Part shown: one piece after another, positions 1 through 7,979 of the stretch | How positions within the stretch are numbered: position 1 is the first letter of the stretch | How the letters are laid out: each line of letters opens with the position of its first letter | Assembly (NCBI GenBank): GCA_024636395.1 | Contig: JAGXHD010000246.1 | Coordinates: 1 to 35,110, forward strand | Length of the DNA: 35,110 bases | From: Sulfitobacter sp. | GTDB taxonomy: Bacteria; Pseudomonadota; Alphaproteobacteria; Rhodobacterales; Rhodobacteraceae | Direction: 5' to 3' | The notes under the pieces: generated by a model | Database searches by the model: none | What the model was told of the DNA's origin: nothing | What the model saw: the letters and a program-made list of their open reading frames with translations, nothing else | Translations under genes and position numbers: made by a program

Positions 1-74
1 AGATTCTCGCCGTCATAGCTTTTCTGTACGCGATCAAACTCGACAAAGGCGTCGGTGCTTTTTGTATCAGCCAA
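1..74 (-). CDS. Polyamine-type ABC transporter ATP-binding protein, N-terminus only
   Basis: Partial gene cut by the left window edge. Read on the minus strand from a TTG codon at 74, the frame gives LADTKSTDAFVEFDRVQKSY and continues to the edge. 'FVEFDRVQKSYDG' is the usual opening of PotA-like polyamine/spermidine importer ATPases, just before the Walker A region. The TTG start is chosen because GGGAG lies about eight bases upstream and no ATG or GTG fits. It is preceded by the terminator of the class III transaminase and so probably has its own promoter in 75-230, where TTTACA and ATAACA with a 17-base spacer are possible -35/-10 elements (weak). It suggests a second polyamine-type ABC system beside the one at 1901-5974. 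Substrate is inferred only. Confidence 0.6.
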   Translation of the reverse strand, partial: MADTKSTDAFVEFDRVQKSYDGEN

Positions 75-230
75 ATTTATGGCTCCCTGTGGACTTGTTA
101 TGTTCAACACTTGCGAAATGTAAACGCATGCTGGGGTCTGTTTGCAACTCGATAAACCGACATTAGGGCATTTGGCGTCGATTCAAGGCGAATTACCTAC
201 AAAAACCTCTATTTTAGGCAAAGCGCCCGC

Positions 231-267
231 AAAAAATGCAATCCGGACGCGAATTTACGCGTCCGGA
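231..267 (-). terminator. Rho-independent terminator of the class III transaminase gene
   Basis: On the minus strand just after the transaminase stop codon, a perfect 10-bp stem (TCCGGACGCG / CGCGTCCGGA) with a six-base loop is followed by TTGCATTTTTT. The stem plus T-run is a textbook intrinsic terminator and separates the transaminase from the PotA-like gene downstream. Confidence 0.85.
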
Positions 268-276
268 ATGGTTTGA

Positions 277-1674
277 TCATGATTCCGCTTTGAGCATATT
301 GTCGTCTTTGAGCGCCTTGTAAGTGTCATCGAGCGCCAGTTTTGCGCGGGCGTGGAAAACCTCGATCTCCTCCGGTGTGATCACCAACGGTGGCGAAATG
401 ATCATGCGGTCGCCCACGTGACGCATCACCAGATTATTGGCAAAGCACCGCTCCCGGCACATGAAACCCGCCGTGCCCGTCTCCATCGCAAATTTGGCAC
501 GCGTCTCCTTGTGCGGCGTCAGCGGCAGCGATGCCATCATGCCGCTCACGTTCAGCCCGCCGACCAGCGGATGCTCGGCAAGCTTGTCCAGAACGGCGCG
601 GAACGCGGGTGCGGCCACATTGTTCACGTGGTCGAGAATATTGTCGTCCTGCATGATGCGCAGATTTTCCAGCGCCACAGCCGCACAGACGGGATGGCCG
701 GAATAGGTGTAGCCGTGATTGAACTCGATGGCATTGATCACCTCCGCGATCTCGTCACACACGATCGAGCCGCCGATGGGCACGTAGCCGGAGCTGAGCC
801 CCTTCGCGATGGTCATGATGTGCGGCTTGATCCCCATCGTGGTGGAGCCGAACCAGTTGCCCGTGCGCCCGAAGCCGCAGATCACTTCGTCGGCGATGAT
901 CAGCACATTGTACTTGTCACAGATCCGCTGGATCTCGGGCCAATAGGTGCTGGGTGGCACGATCACACCGCCGGCACCCTGCACCGGCTCCGCGATGAAC
1001 GCGGCGACATGCTCTGCGCCCAGCTCTAGAATCTTCGCTTCCAGCTCCTGCGCGCGCGCAAGGCCGAACTCTTCGGGCGTGTGGCTGCCCCCTTCCGCAT
1101 ACCAGTCGGGCTGCCCGATGTGATGTATGCCTGGGATAGGCATACCACCCTGCGCATGCATATAGGTCATCCCTCCCATGGAGCCGGAGCCCATGGACGA
1201 GCCGTGATAGCCGTTCAGCCGGCTGATGACGTGCGATTTCTCTGGATGGCCCTTCTCGGCCCAATAGACACGCACCATGCGCAGATTGGTGTCATTCGCC
1301 TCTGAGCCGGAACCCGCAAAGAAAACGTGGTTCAACCCCTCGGGCGCCAGCTTTGCCAGCTCCGCGGCCAGCGAGATCGCTGGCGTGTGCGTGGTGTTGA
1401 AAAAGGTATTGTAGAACGGCAGCTCCTTCATCTGGCGCGTTGCCGCGTTCACGAGCTCGTCACGGCCGTAGCCGAGGTTCACACACCACAGGCCCGCCAT
1501 CGCATCAAGAATTTCGTTGCCCTCGCTGTCGCGCAGGTAAATTCCCTTGCCCGACGTGATCACCCGCACGCCGCGCTCTTTCAGCTCGTCGTTCGTGGTG
1601 AACGGATGCATGTGGTGGGCGGCGTCCAGCGCCTGCAATTCTGCGGTTGGCAGATGGTGTGAAACAGTTGTCAT
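277..1674 (-). CDS. Class III (omega) aminotransferase, putrescine/polyamine type
   Basis: A 465-residue PLP-dependent fold-type I transaminase, the usual length for the SpuC/YgjG-like and beta-alanine:pyruvate group. Visible family features are the cofactor phosphate-binding stretch GSGSEAND (about 121-128), the Asp of 'IIADEVICGFGRTG' (Asp262) that binds the pyridine ring, and the Schiff-base lysine in 'TIAKGLSSGYVPIGG' (Lys291). The start is the ATG at 1674, next to the divergent polyamine uptake operon. In SpuC-like enzymes the reaction moves the amino group of putrescine or a related diamine to pyruvate, giving an aminoaldehyde and alanine. Divergence from a putrescine-type ABC operon with a PuuB-like oxidase supports this role. 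Other amino donors such as taurine or beta-alanine cannot be excluded from sequence alone. Confidence 0.85.
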   Translation of the reverse strand: MTTVSHHLPTAELQALDAAHHMHPFTTNDELKERGVRVITSGKGIYLRDSEGNEILDAMAGLWCVNLGYGRDELVNAATRQMKELPFYNTFFNTTHTPAISLAAELAKLAPEGLNHVFFAGSGSEANDTNLRMVRVYWAEKGHPEKSHVISRLNGYHGSSMGSGSMGGMTYMHAQGGMPIPGIHHIGQPDWYAEGGSHTPEEFGLARAQELEAKILELGAEHVAAFIAEPVQGAGGVIVPPSTYWPEIQRICDKYNVLIIADEVICGFGRTGNWFGSTTMGIKPHIMTIAKGLSSGYVPIGGSIVCDEIAEVINAIEFNHGYTYSGHPVCAAVALENLRIMQDDNILDHVNNVAAPAFRAVLDKLAEHPLVGGLNVSGMMASLPLTPHKETRAKFAMETGTAGFMCRERCFANNLVMRHVGDRMIISPPLVITPEEIEVFHARAKLALDDTYKALKDDNMLKAES

Positions 1675-1819
1675 AAAAGGCCCCTATAGGCTAAAGATTG
1701 GCTGACCTTAAAATATGATCAAATTCCTGCGCGGTCAATCAGACAGCCGCACCATTCCCCCATCTGGGCGATCAATTTTTGCGCAGAAATCGCGCGGAAC
1801 GGGTCCCGGTGATATGAAT

Positions 1820-1834
1820 CGCCTTGGCAAGGCG
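1820..1834. promoter_or_regulatory. Short palindrome in the upstream region of the polyamine operon
   Basis: CGCCTTGGCAAGGCG is a 6-bp inverted repeat around GGC, about 65 bases before the binding-protein start, in the 226-base region between the divergent transaminase and transport operon. A second small repeat (GCCGG...CCGGC) lies nearer the gene. Either could be an operator or a leader hairpin. No regulator is encoded beside it. Confidence 0.3.
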
Positions 1835-1900
1835 CGCAAAATTTGGTCACCCTTACTGCAATGCCGGAGAAAACCGGCTGTCACTTGTGGGAGCTTCATA

Positions 1901-2986
1901 ATGTTTAAAACACTTTTTGCCAGTACGGCGGCTGCAGCGCTGATGACGGGCGCCGCGTTGGCCAACGAAGTTCGGGTCTACAACTGGTCCGATTACATCG
2001 ACGAGTCGCTGCTGGCCAAATTCGAGGAAGAAACCGGCATAGACCTCATCTATGACGTGTTCGACAGCAACGAAGTGCTGGAGACTAAAATGCTCGCGGG
2101 TGGTTCGGGGTATGACGTGGTTGTACCCTCCGGCACGTTCCTCCAGCGCCAGATCACCGCAGGCGCGTTCCAGAAGCTCGATACGTCCAAACTGCCCAAC
2201 ATCGAGAACATGTGGGACGTCGTGGAGAGCCGGACAGAGCAGTATGACCCCGACAACGCCTACTCGATCAACTACATGTGGGGCACCACGGGGATTGGCG
2301 CGAATGTGGGCAAAGTGCGCGAAATTCTCGGTGAGGATGCACCGATCGACTCGCTGGAACTGGTCCTCAACCCCGACAACATGTCCAAGCTGGCCGATTG
2401 CGGCGTGCACTTCCTCGATGCCCCCGCAGAGATGATGCCGATGGCGCTGAAATACATCGGCGAGGATCCTGACAGCAAAGACCCCGAAGTGCTCGCAAAG
2501 GGCGAAGAGGTCATGATGCAGATCCGCCCCTATATCCAGAAGTTCCACAGCTCTGAATATATCAACGCGCTTGCCAACGGCGATATCTGCGTCGCGGTCG
2601 GCTGGTCAGGTGATATCCTTCAGGCGCGGGACCGTGCGGCCGAAGCCGATAACGGGGTAGAGATCGCCTATCATGCACCCAAAGAAGGTGCGCAGATGTG
2701 GTTTGACCAGATGGCCATTCCCGTCGACGCGCCAAACGTCGAGAACGCGCACATCTTCCTGAACTTCATTATGGATGCGCAAAATATGGCGGCGGCGTCA
2801 AACTATGTCTATTACGCCAACGGCAACAAGGCATCGCAGGAGTATCTTGTAGAGGACGTGATCGGTGATCCGGCCATCTATCCCGACGAGGCGACGCTGA
2901 ACAATCTGTTCACCACCACGCCCTACGAGCCAAAAGTGCAGCGCGTCGTGACGCGCAGCTGGACCAAGATCAAATCCGGTACCTAA
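1901..2986 (+). CDS. potF: Putrescine/spermidine-type ABC transporter substrate-binding protein
   Basis: Periplasmic binding protein of the PotD/PotF/SpuD family, 361 residues. I start it at the ATG at 1901 (MFKTLFASTAAAALMTGAALA), not the earlier codon used by the ORF track, because GTGGGAG lies at the right distance and the new N-terminus is a clean Sec signal peptide with an A-L-A cleavage site. The mature protein begins with NEVRVYNWSDYIDESLL, the hallmark opening of the family, and 'YDVVVPSGTFLQRQ' follows. It should deliver a polyamine to the PotGHI-like permease encoded just downstream. A strong hairpin after its stop codon probably keeps its transcript more abundant than the permease genes. 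Exact ligand (putrescine or spermidine) is not proven by sequence. Confidence 0.9.
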   Translation: MFKTLFASTAAAALMTGAALANEVRVYNWSDYIDESLLAKFEEETGIDLIYDVFDSNEVLETKMLAGGSGYDVVVPSGTFLQRQITAGAFQKLDTSKLPNIENMWDVVESRTEQYDPDNAYSINYMWGTTGIGANVGKVREILGEDAPIDSLELVLNPDNMSKLADCGVHFLDAPAEMMPMALKYIGEDPDSKDPEVLAKGEEVMMQIRPYIQKFHSSEYINALANGDICVAVGWSGDILQARDRAAEADNGVEIAYHAPKEGAQMWFDQMAIPVDAPNVENAHIFLNFIMDAQNMAAASNYVYYANGNKASQEYLVEDVIGDPAIYPDEATLNNLFTTTPYEPKVQRVVTRSWTKIKSGT

Positions 2987-3002
2987 AACGCGGTGATCGA
3001 AA

Positions 3003-3026
3003 GGACAGGGCCGCATGGCCCTGTCC
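3003..3026 (+). promoter_or_regulatory. Intercistronic hairpin between binding protein and ATPase genes
   Basis: GGACAGGGCC-GCAT-GGCCCTGTCC is a perfect 10-bp stem with a four-base loop, 16 bases after the potF stop and 29 bases before the potG start. No T-run follows, so it is more likely an mRNA-stabilising or partial-termination structure than a full terminator. Such hairpins often raise binding-protein output over permease output. Confidence 0.7.
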
Positions 3027-3055
3027 CATCTGCCTTCATTTAACGGGGTGATCTT

Positions 3056-4204
3056 GTGGCGAAACCAAAACCGGATACCTGGGACAATCAGTTTGCTCCC
3101 TGGGACAACCCGAACGAAAAGCCGCTGATCCGGTTCAAGGACGTGACCAAACGGTTCGGTGATTTCGTCGCGATCGACAGTCTGAGCCAGGACATCTACG
3201 AGAAAGAATTCTTTGCGCTGCTCGGCCCGTCCGGCTGCGGTAAAACCACGATGATGCGCATGCTCGCAGGCTTCGAGAACGTTTCGAGTGGCTCCATCGA
3301 GCTTGCCGGTCAGGACATTGCAAATGTGCCGCCCAACAAGCGCGCCGTGAATATGATGTTCCAGTCCTACGCGTTGTTTCCGCATCTGAGCGTTTACGAA
3401 AATATCGCCTTCGGCTTGCGCCGCGACAAATTCCCGAAAGACAAACTCGACGCCCGCGTGGCCGAAATGCTCAAGCTGACGCGGCTGGAGAAATTCGGGC
3501 GCCGTAAGCCGCACCAGATTTCGGGTGGCCAGCGCCAGCGTGTGGCGCTCGCCCGCAGCCTTGCCAAAGGGCCCAAGCTGCTGCTTCTAGACGAGCCTCT
3601 GGGCGCGCTCGACAAGAAGCTGCGACAGGAGACCCAGTTCGAGCTAATGGACATTCAGGAAACCACCGGCACCACCTTCGTGATCGTCACCCACGATCAG
3701 GAAGAAGCGATGACCGTCGCCAGCCGCGTGGCCGTGATGGACGAAGGGCGCATTATTCAGGTCGCCACTCCCGGTGGCATCTACGAGGCGCCCAATTCCG
3801 TCTACGTTGCCGATTTCATCGGCGATGTAAACATCATCAAAGGCACCGCAAAACCGGCGGGCCCTGATCAGTATTTCGTCGACTGGGGCGTCAATCAGGC
3901 GCCTATTCTGGCCACCTCCGACCGGCCGTTCACGGACGGGCAGGAATGCCATCTCGCCATTCGCCCCGAGAAAATCTCCATCACCAAGGCAAAGCCCGAT
4001 GAGGCGGAGAACGCGGTGCAGGGCAAGGTCCTCGACATTGCCTATCTTGGAAACCTCAGCACATACCATGTTGAGCTTCCGGGCGGACAGATCATCAAGG
4101 CACAAACCGCCAACACCCGCCGCCTTTCGCGCCGGGACATTACTTGGGAAGATCCCGTCTGGATCCGCTGGAACGCCACGGCCGGCGTGTTGCTGGAGCG
4201 CTGA
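3056..4204 (+). CDS. potG: Polyamine ABC transporter ATP-binding protein
   Basis: Importer ATPase of the PotA/PotG type, 382 residues, starting with GTG (GTG GCG AAA). Walker A is GPSGCGKT (57-64), the signature is ISGGQRQRVALARS, Walker B is LLLLDEPLGALD, and the switch histidine is in VTHDQEEA. A C-terminal TOBE-type regulatory region follows ('LAIRPEKISI'). The 25-residue N-terminal extension ahead of the nucleotide-binding domain is seen in PotG proteins. It would energise the two permeases encoded next. It sits after the potF hairpin and about 80 bases before potH, in one transcription unit. The assignment to polyamine uptake rests on family and operon context. Confidence 0.9.
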   Translation: MAKPKPDTWDNQFAPWDNPNEKPLIRFKDVTKRFGDFVAIDSLSQDIYEKEFFALLGPSGCGKTTMMRMLAGFENVSSGSIELAGQDIANVPPNKRAVNMMFQSYALFPHLSVYENIAFGLRRDKFPKDKLDARVAEMLKLTRLEKFGRRKPHQISGGQRQRVALARSLAKGPKLLLLDEPLGALDKKLRQETQFELMDIQETTGTTFVIVTHDQEEAMTVASRVAVMDEGRIIQVATPGGIYEAPNSVYVADFIGDVNIIKGTAKPAGPDQYFVDWGVNQAPILATSDRPFTDGQECHLAIRPEKISITKAKPDEAENAVQGKVLDIAYLGNLSTYHVELPGGQIIKAQTANTRRLSRRDITWEDPVWIRWNATAGVLLER

Positions 4205-4239
4205 CGGTGGTTATCAGTAGATTATTCAAAAACACGAAC

Positions 4240-4255
4240 GTTTCGCTCGAGAAAC
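4240..4255 (+). promoter_or_regulatory. Small hairpin in the potG-potH gap
   Basis: GTTTC-GCTCGA-GAAAC forms a 5-bp stem in the 79-base gap before potH. The potH start codon has no clear Shine-Dalgarno, so leader structure might affect its translation. Weak evidence. Confidence 0.2.
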
Positions 4256-4283
4256 ATCGGGCATTCTTTCAGGCCCCCCTCTG

Positions 4284-5159
4284 ATGCGCCGCTTCGCCCT
4301 CATCGCACTGCCCTATACGTGGCTGCTGGCGCTCTTTCTCGTGCCCTTCCTGATCGTTTTCAAGATTTCCCTCTCGGACATCGCCCTCGCAATCCCGCCC
4401 TATACGCCCACGATCAAGGATGGTTTCAGCGCGCTGATCCGCGGCCTCGATTTCGAGAACTTCATCTTTCTGACCACCGATGATCTCTACTACAAAGCCT
4501 ATATCAGCAGCCTGCAGATCGCTTTGATCTCGACGTCTCTGACGCTGCTTGTCGGCTATCCGATGGCCTATGGGATGGCCCGCGCGCCGGCCGAATGGCG
4601 CGCCACGCTAATGATGCTGGTGATCCTGCCGTTCTGGACCTCGTTTTTGATCCGCGTCTATGCGTGGATTGGCATCCTGAGCAACGAAGGGTTCCTCAAC
4701 CAGTTTTTGCTGTGGACCGGCCTGATCTCTACGCCGCTGACGATCCTAAACACCAATACCGCCGTCTACATCGGTATCGTCTACACCTATCTGCCGTTCA
4801 TGATCCTGCCGATCTATGCCGCGCTGGACCGGCTGGATGACAGCCTCATTGAGGCCGCAGAAGATCTCGGTTGCTCGCGCCTCTCCGCCTTCTGGCTGGT
4901 GACAGTGCCGCTCTCGAAAAACGGGATCATAGCGGGCTGCTTTCTTGTGTTCATCCCCGCGCTGGGTGAATTTGTGATCCCCTCGCTGCTCGGCGGATCT
5001 GGCACGCTGATGATCGGTAAAGTGCTCTTTGAAGAATTCTTCAACAATCGCGATTGGCCGGTGGCCAGCGCCGTGGCCGTGATCCTGCTGCTGATCCTGA
5101 TCGTGCCCATCGTGCTCTTCCAGCGCAATCAGCAAAAGCAGGCGGAGGCGGACACATGA
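4284..5159 (+). CDS. potH: Polyamine ABC transporter permease 1
   Basis: Inner-membrane permease of the PotB/PotH type, 291 residues, with about six hydrophobic segments. The first is in 'YTWLLALFLVPFLIVF', and the EAA loop that docks the ATPase is visible as 'EAAEDLGCSRLSAFWLVTVP' (about 191-210). The start is ATG 4284; the sequence before it (CAGGCCCCCCTCTG) offers no good Shine-Dalgarno and no alternative start. Its stop overlaps the next start by ATGA, indicating translational coupling with potI. It should form the heterodimeric channel with PotI. Confidence 0.9.
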   Translation: MRRFALIALPYTWLLALFLVPFLIVFKISLSDIALAIPPYTPTIKDGFSALIRGLDFENFIFLTTDDLYYKAYISSLQIALISTSLTLLVGYPMAYGMARAPAEWRATLMMLVILPFWTSFLIRVYAWIGILSNEGFLNQFLLWTGLISTPLTILNTNTAVYIGIVYTYLPFMILPIYAALDRLDDSLIEAAEDLGCSRLSAFWLVTVPLSKNGIIAGCFLVFIPALGEFVIPSLLGGSGTLMIGKVLFEEFFNNRDWPVASAVAVILLLILIVPIVLFQRNQQKQAEADT

Positions 5160-5974
5160 AACGCCTGAGCACCTTCAACGTCACAAGCCTGACCTTCGGC
5201 TTTGCGTTCCTCTACCTCCCAATGCTTCTGCTCGTGATCTACAGTTTCAATTCTTCACGCCTCGTCACAGTCTGGGCAGGGTTCTCTACCCAGTGGTACG
5301 GCGAGTTGCTGCGCGACGAGGCATTCCTGAGCGCTGCATGGATCACCATTAAAGTCGCCGTGATGTCCTCTACGCTCGCCACGATCCTGGGGACCATGGC
5401 GGCCTATGTGTTGGTCAACTCCGGTAAATTCTTCGGACGCACCCTATTTTCCGGCATGATCTACGCGCCGCTTGTGATGCCCGAAGTCATAACCGGCCTG
5501 TCGCTGCTGCTGCTCTTCATCGGCATCGGGCTTGACCGCGGGATCCTCACTATCGTGCTGGCCCACACCACATTCGCGATGTGTTTCGTCTCGGTCGTGG
5601 TCTCCTCGCGCCTCGTCAGTTTCGACCGCTCGCTTGAAGAGGCCGCTCTCGATCTGGGGTGCACCCGCTTCGATGCGTTCCGCCTCGTGACGCTGCCGAT
5701 CATCGCACCTGCGGTCATTTCTGGCTGGCTTCTGGCGTTCACGCTCAGCCTCGATGATCTCGTAATCGCGTCCTTCGTCTCCGGCCCGTCCTCAACCACC
5801 CTCCCGATCAAGATCTGGAGTTCTGTGCGGCTGGGCGTCACCCCGGAGATCAACGCGCTTTCGACCCTGATGATCGGGATTGTAACCATCGGTGTGATTA
5901 CAGCATCGCTCATTTCAAAACGCAGCGCTGTGCGCGCGCAAAAGGATGCACAGGCCGCAGAGCGCTCCGCGTGA
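5156..5974 (+). CDS. potI: Polyamine ABC transporter permease 2
   Basis: Second permease, PotC/PotI type, 272 residues. I use the ATG at 5156, which overlaps the potH stop by four bases; the track's earlier start lies inside potH and encodes a non-homologous extension. The N-terminus holds the first membrane helix ('GFAFLYLPMLLLVIYSFN'), and the EAA loop reads 'EEAALDLGCTRFDAFRLVTLP'-like near residues 159-180. It ends with a cytosolic basic/acidic tail. The stop overlaps the oxidase start by GTGA, so uptake and the catabolic enzyme are translated from one message. Confidence 0.9.
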   Translation: MKRLSTFNVTSLTFGFAFLYLPMLLLVIYSFNSSRLVTVWAGFSTQWYGELLRDEAFLSAAWITIKVAVMSSTLATILGTMAAYVLVNSGKFFGRTLFSGMIYAPLVMPEVITGLSLLLLFIGIGLDRGILTIVLAHTTFAMCFVSVVVSSRLVSFDRSLEEAALDLGCTRFDAFRLVTLPIIAPAVISGWLLAFTLSLDDLVIASFVSGPSSTTLPIKIWSSVRLGVTPEINALSTLMIGIVTIGVITASLISKRSAVRAQKDAQAAERSA

Positions 5975-7299
5975 AACGCTTGTTCGGCGCCTATGCCTAT
6001 GGTGAGGGTCCGCGCGAGGGCTGCTGGTGGGATGCCACGGCGGACATTCCCGCATATCCTCCCTGCGCTGACAGTGCGCGCACGGATGTCGCGATCATAG
6101 GCGCGGGGTTTACCGGGCTGTCCGCCGCCCTGCATCTCGCGCGTGCGGGGGTGTCCGTGACCGTGTTCGAGGCGGAACGAGTCGGCTGGGGTGCTTCGGG
6201 GCGCAACGGCGGGTTTTGTTGCCTGGGTGGCGGCATGCTGGGCGATGCGGCGCTCGATAGCCGCTTTGGCGCGGGCGGGCGAATCGCGTTCAGGCGCAGC
6301 GAACTGGCTGCGATAGGGCTTGTTGAGCGTATCATCGGCGAAGCAGAACTGGACGTCGATCGCCATTCCGATGGCGAGACGATCCTCGCGCACCGCCCCA
6401 AAGACTGCGCTGCATTGATGGCGGAGGCCGCCCGGCTTGCGGAAAACTATGGCGTCAGCCACCAGATGCACAGCACAGCCGACCTCGCGGACCATGGCAT
6501 GGCGGGTCCGTTCCACGGAGCGCTGACGATCAATGCAGGGTTTGCGCTTAACCCGCGCAAATATCTGCGTGGGCTTGCCGCAGCCGCCACCGCATCAGGC
6601 GCGCGGCTGCACGAGGGCAGCGCCGTGACAAGTCTCGAGAAGGGCAAGGACGGCTGGTGCCTGCAAACAAGCGGCCACTTGGTGCAGGCCGATCAGGTGA
6701 TCGTGGCGAGCAATGGATATTCCTCGGAGGATCTCCCCGACTGGCTGGCAGCGCGGTATCTCCCGAGCCAGTCGAACGTCATCGTGACCCGTCCCTTGAT
6801 GCCATCCGAGCTTGAAGCCGCAGGATGGACGAGCCGTCAGATGGCGTATGATACGCGCAATCTACTGCATTATTTCCGGCTGATGCCGGACAACAGGTTC
6901 CTTTTCGGGATGCGCGGGGGCGTGTTTACCGGCGCACGGGCTGAAGAGCGCGCAAGGGCGCGGATCCGCGCTGATTTCGATGCGATGTTCCCCGCATGGC
7001 GGGGAGTTGAAACCACGCACAGCTGGTCAGGGATGGTGTGTCTCGCGCGCGACAGGCTTCCCTTCGTCGGCGCGGTGCCTGCACAGGAAGGCCTTTGGGT
7101 TGGCCTGTGCTACCATGGCAACGGCGTTGCCATGGGCAGCTACGGCGGCGCGCTTCTCGCGGAGCTCGTGCAGGGGCGCGTACCCGATATGCCCTATCCC
7201 AACGCTCTACGTGCGCCGCTGCGGCGATTTGAGTTGGGCCGTTGGCGCCGGGCAGTGATGCCTTTTGCTTACGGCGCCTTCATGCTGGCAGACCGCTAG
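5971..7299 (+). CDS. puuB: FAD-dependent amine oxidoreductase, PuuB-like
   Basis: DAO-fold flavoenzyme of 442 residues. The dinucleotide-binding motif is 'VAIIGAGFTGLSAALHLARAG' (GxGxxG at 44-49) with the acidic 'VFEAE' at the end of strand 2, and 'WGASGRNGGF' follows as in the OrdL/PuuB group. The C-terminal 'GNGVAMGSYGG' contacts FAD in this family. It starts with GTG at 5971, overlapping potI by four bases. PuuB oxidises gamma-glutamylputrescine to the aldehyde, and the operon context fits that or another polyamine-derived amine. No puuA, puuC or puuD is in view, so the substrate might instead be a free amine. Its TAG stop shares a CTAG with the convergent flgD stop. Confidence 0.8.
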   Translation: MKRLFGAYAYGEGPREGCWWDATADIPAYPPCADSARTDVAIIGAGFTGLSAALHLARAGVSVTVFEAERVGWGASGRNGGFCCLGGGMLGDAALDSRFGAGGRIAFRRSELAAIGLVERIIGEAELDVDRHSDGETILAHRPKDCAALMAEAARLAENYGVSHQMHSTADLADHGMAGPFHGALTINAGFALNPRKYLRGLAAAATASGARLHEGSAVTSLEKGKDGWCLQTSGHLVQADQVIVASNGYSSEDLPDWLAARYLPSQSNVIVTRPLMPSELEAAGWTSRQMAYDTRNLLHYFRLMPDNRFLFGMRGGVFTGARAEERARARIRADFDAMFPAWRGVETTHSWSGMVCLARDRLPFVGAVPAQEGLWVGLCYHGNGVAMGSYGGALLAELVQGRVPDMPYPNALRAPLRRFELGRWRRAVMPFAYGAFMLADR

Positions 7300-7775
7300 C
7301 TGCCCGCGCGCAACGCCGTGATCTCATGCGCCGCAACGGCGGTACCGCCCTCGAAAATGACTTGGGCTTCATTGCCGATGTTTTGCACTTCGACGATGCG
7401 CGCGTAGGTATCCGCCCGTGATGAGGGCAGGGCAATTCCGTTCACACCGGTTGCCTCAATCTCGAATCGGTAGAGCCCTGGTGTGACAGCCTGGCCGTTT
7501 TGCTGGACGCCCGCCCAGAGCACCGGATCGGAGGAGACAGAAAGCGCGCCGCGGTCCACCTCACGCCCCTGCGAATCATAGACGACAAGCTCCATCGCTT
7601 GCGCCCCGACGGGCGGCGTGGGCAGGACCGTAATGGGCGTATTGTCAAAGGGGACTGCCGCGGACGTGCGCCCCTCCATCCCGATCCAGCCGGCCAGTTG
7701 TCCCATATTGCCGCTGCTGAGCTGCGTTGCCAGCGCGGTGAGCAGGTCATTCGACAGCACCTGTTGCTCGACCAT
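7296..7775 (-). pseudogene. flgD: FlgD hook-capping protein, C-terminal part downstream of an amber codon
   Basis: The downstream 159 codons of flgD, in the same frame as the upstream part at 7776-7970 and separated only by a TAG codon. It resumes as MVEQQVLSNDLL, which continues the FlgD conserved block, then carries the FlgD Ig/tudor region ('ELVVYDSQGREVDRGAL') to 'IVEVQNIG' and a normal C-terminus. FlgD caps the growing flagellar hook. The ATG directly after the TAG would permit reinitiation, but no Shine-Dalgarno precedes it and the product would lack the N-terminal domain. It ends with a TAG that shares a CTAG with puuB. Apart from the nonsense codon the sequence looks undamaged. Confidence 0.8.
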
Positions 7776-7970
7776 CTAGAATTGGGCGAGCTGTGCGGCA
7801 TATTCCGAACTGTCTAGCGGCTCCAGCGGATCCTGATATTTGGCCTGCGTCGTGAGCATCTTGATGAACGTCTCGAAATCGGACGACAAAACGGCCTTTG
7901 CCTGTGGAGAGGAGGCCGCAGCGCCCGAAACGCTTGCTGTGGCGGAGGAAGAGAGGGTTGGGGAAATCAT
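7776..7970 (-). pseudogene. flgD: FlgD hook-capping protein, N-terminal part ending at in-frame amber
   Basis: The first 64 codons of flgD. The conserved FlgD N-domain is clear: 'FETFIKMLTTQAKYQDPLEP' and 'AAQLAQF', where the family goes on with a small residue followed by VEQQ. Here the next codon is TAG (7776-7778), then ATG GTC GAG CAA CAG in the same frame. A single C-to-A change in a TCG serine codon would explain it. Nine bases separate its start from the fliK stop, so the two form one operon in the order fliK-flgD. A functional full-length FlgD needs readthrough, suppression or a sequencing error. Confidence 0.8.
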
Positions 7971-7979
7971 GAGGGCTCC

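Noticed and set aside
352-1029. 225-codon plus-strand ORF antisense to the transaminase
   Set aside because: A shadow frame of a high-GC gene with His/Arg-rich composition and no motifs.
1715-1900. N-terminal extension of the potF ORF
   Set aside because: No signal peptide or homology; the ATG at 1901 has both a Shine-Dalgarno and a signal peptide.
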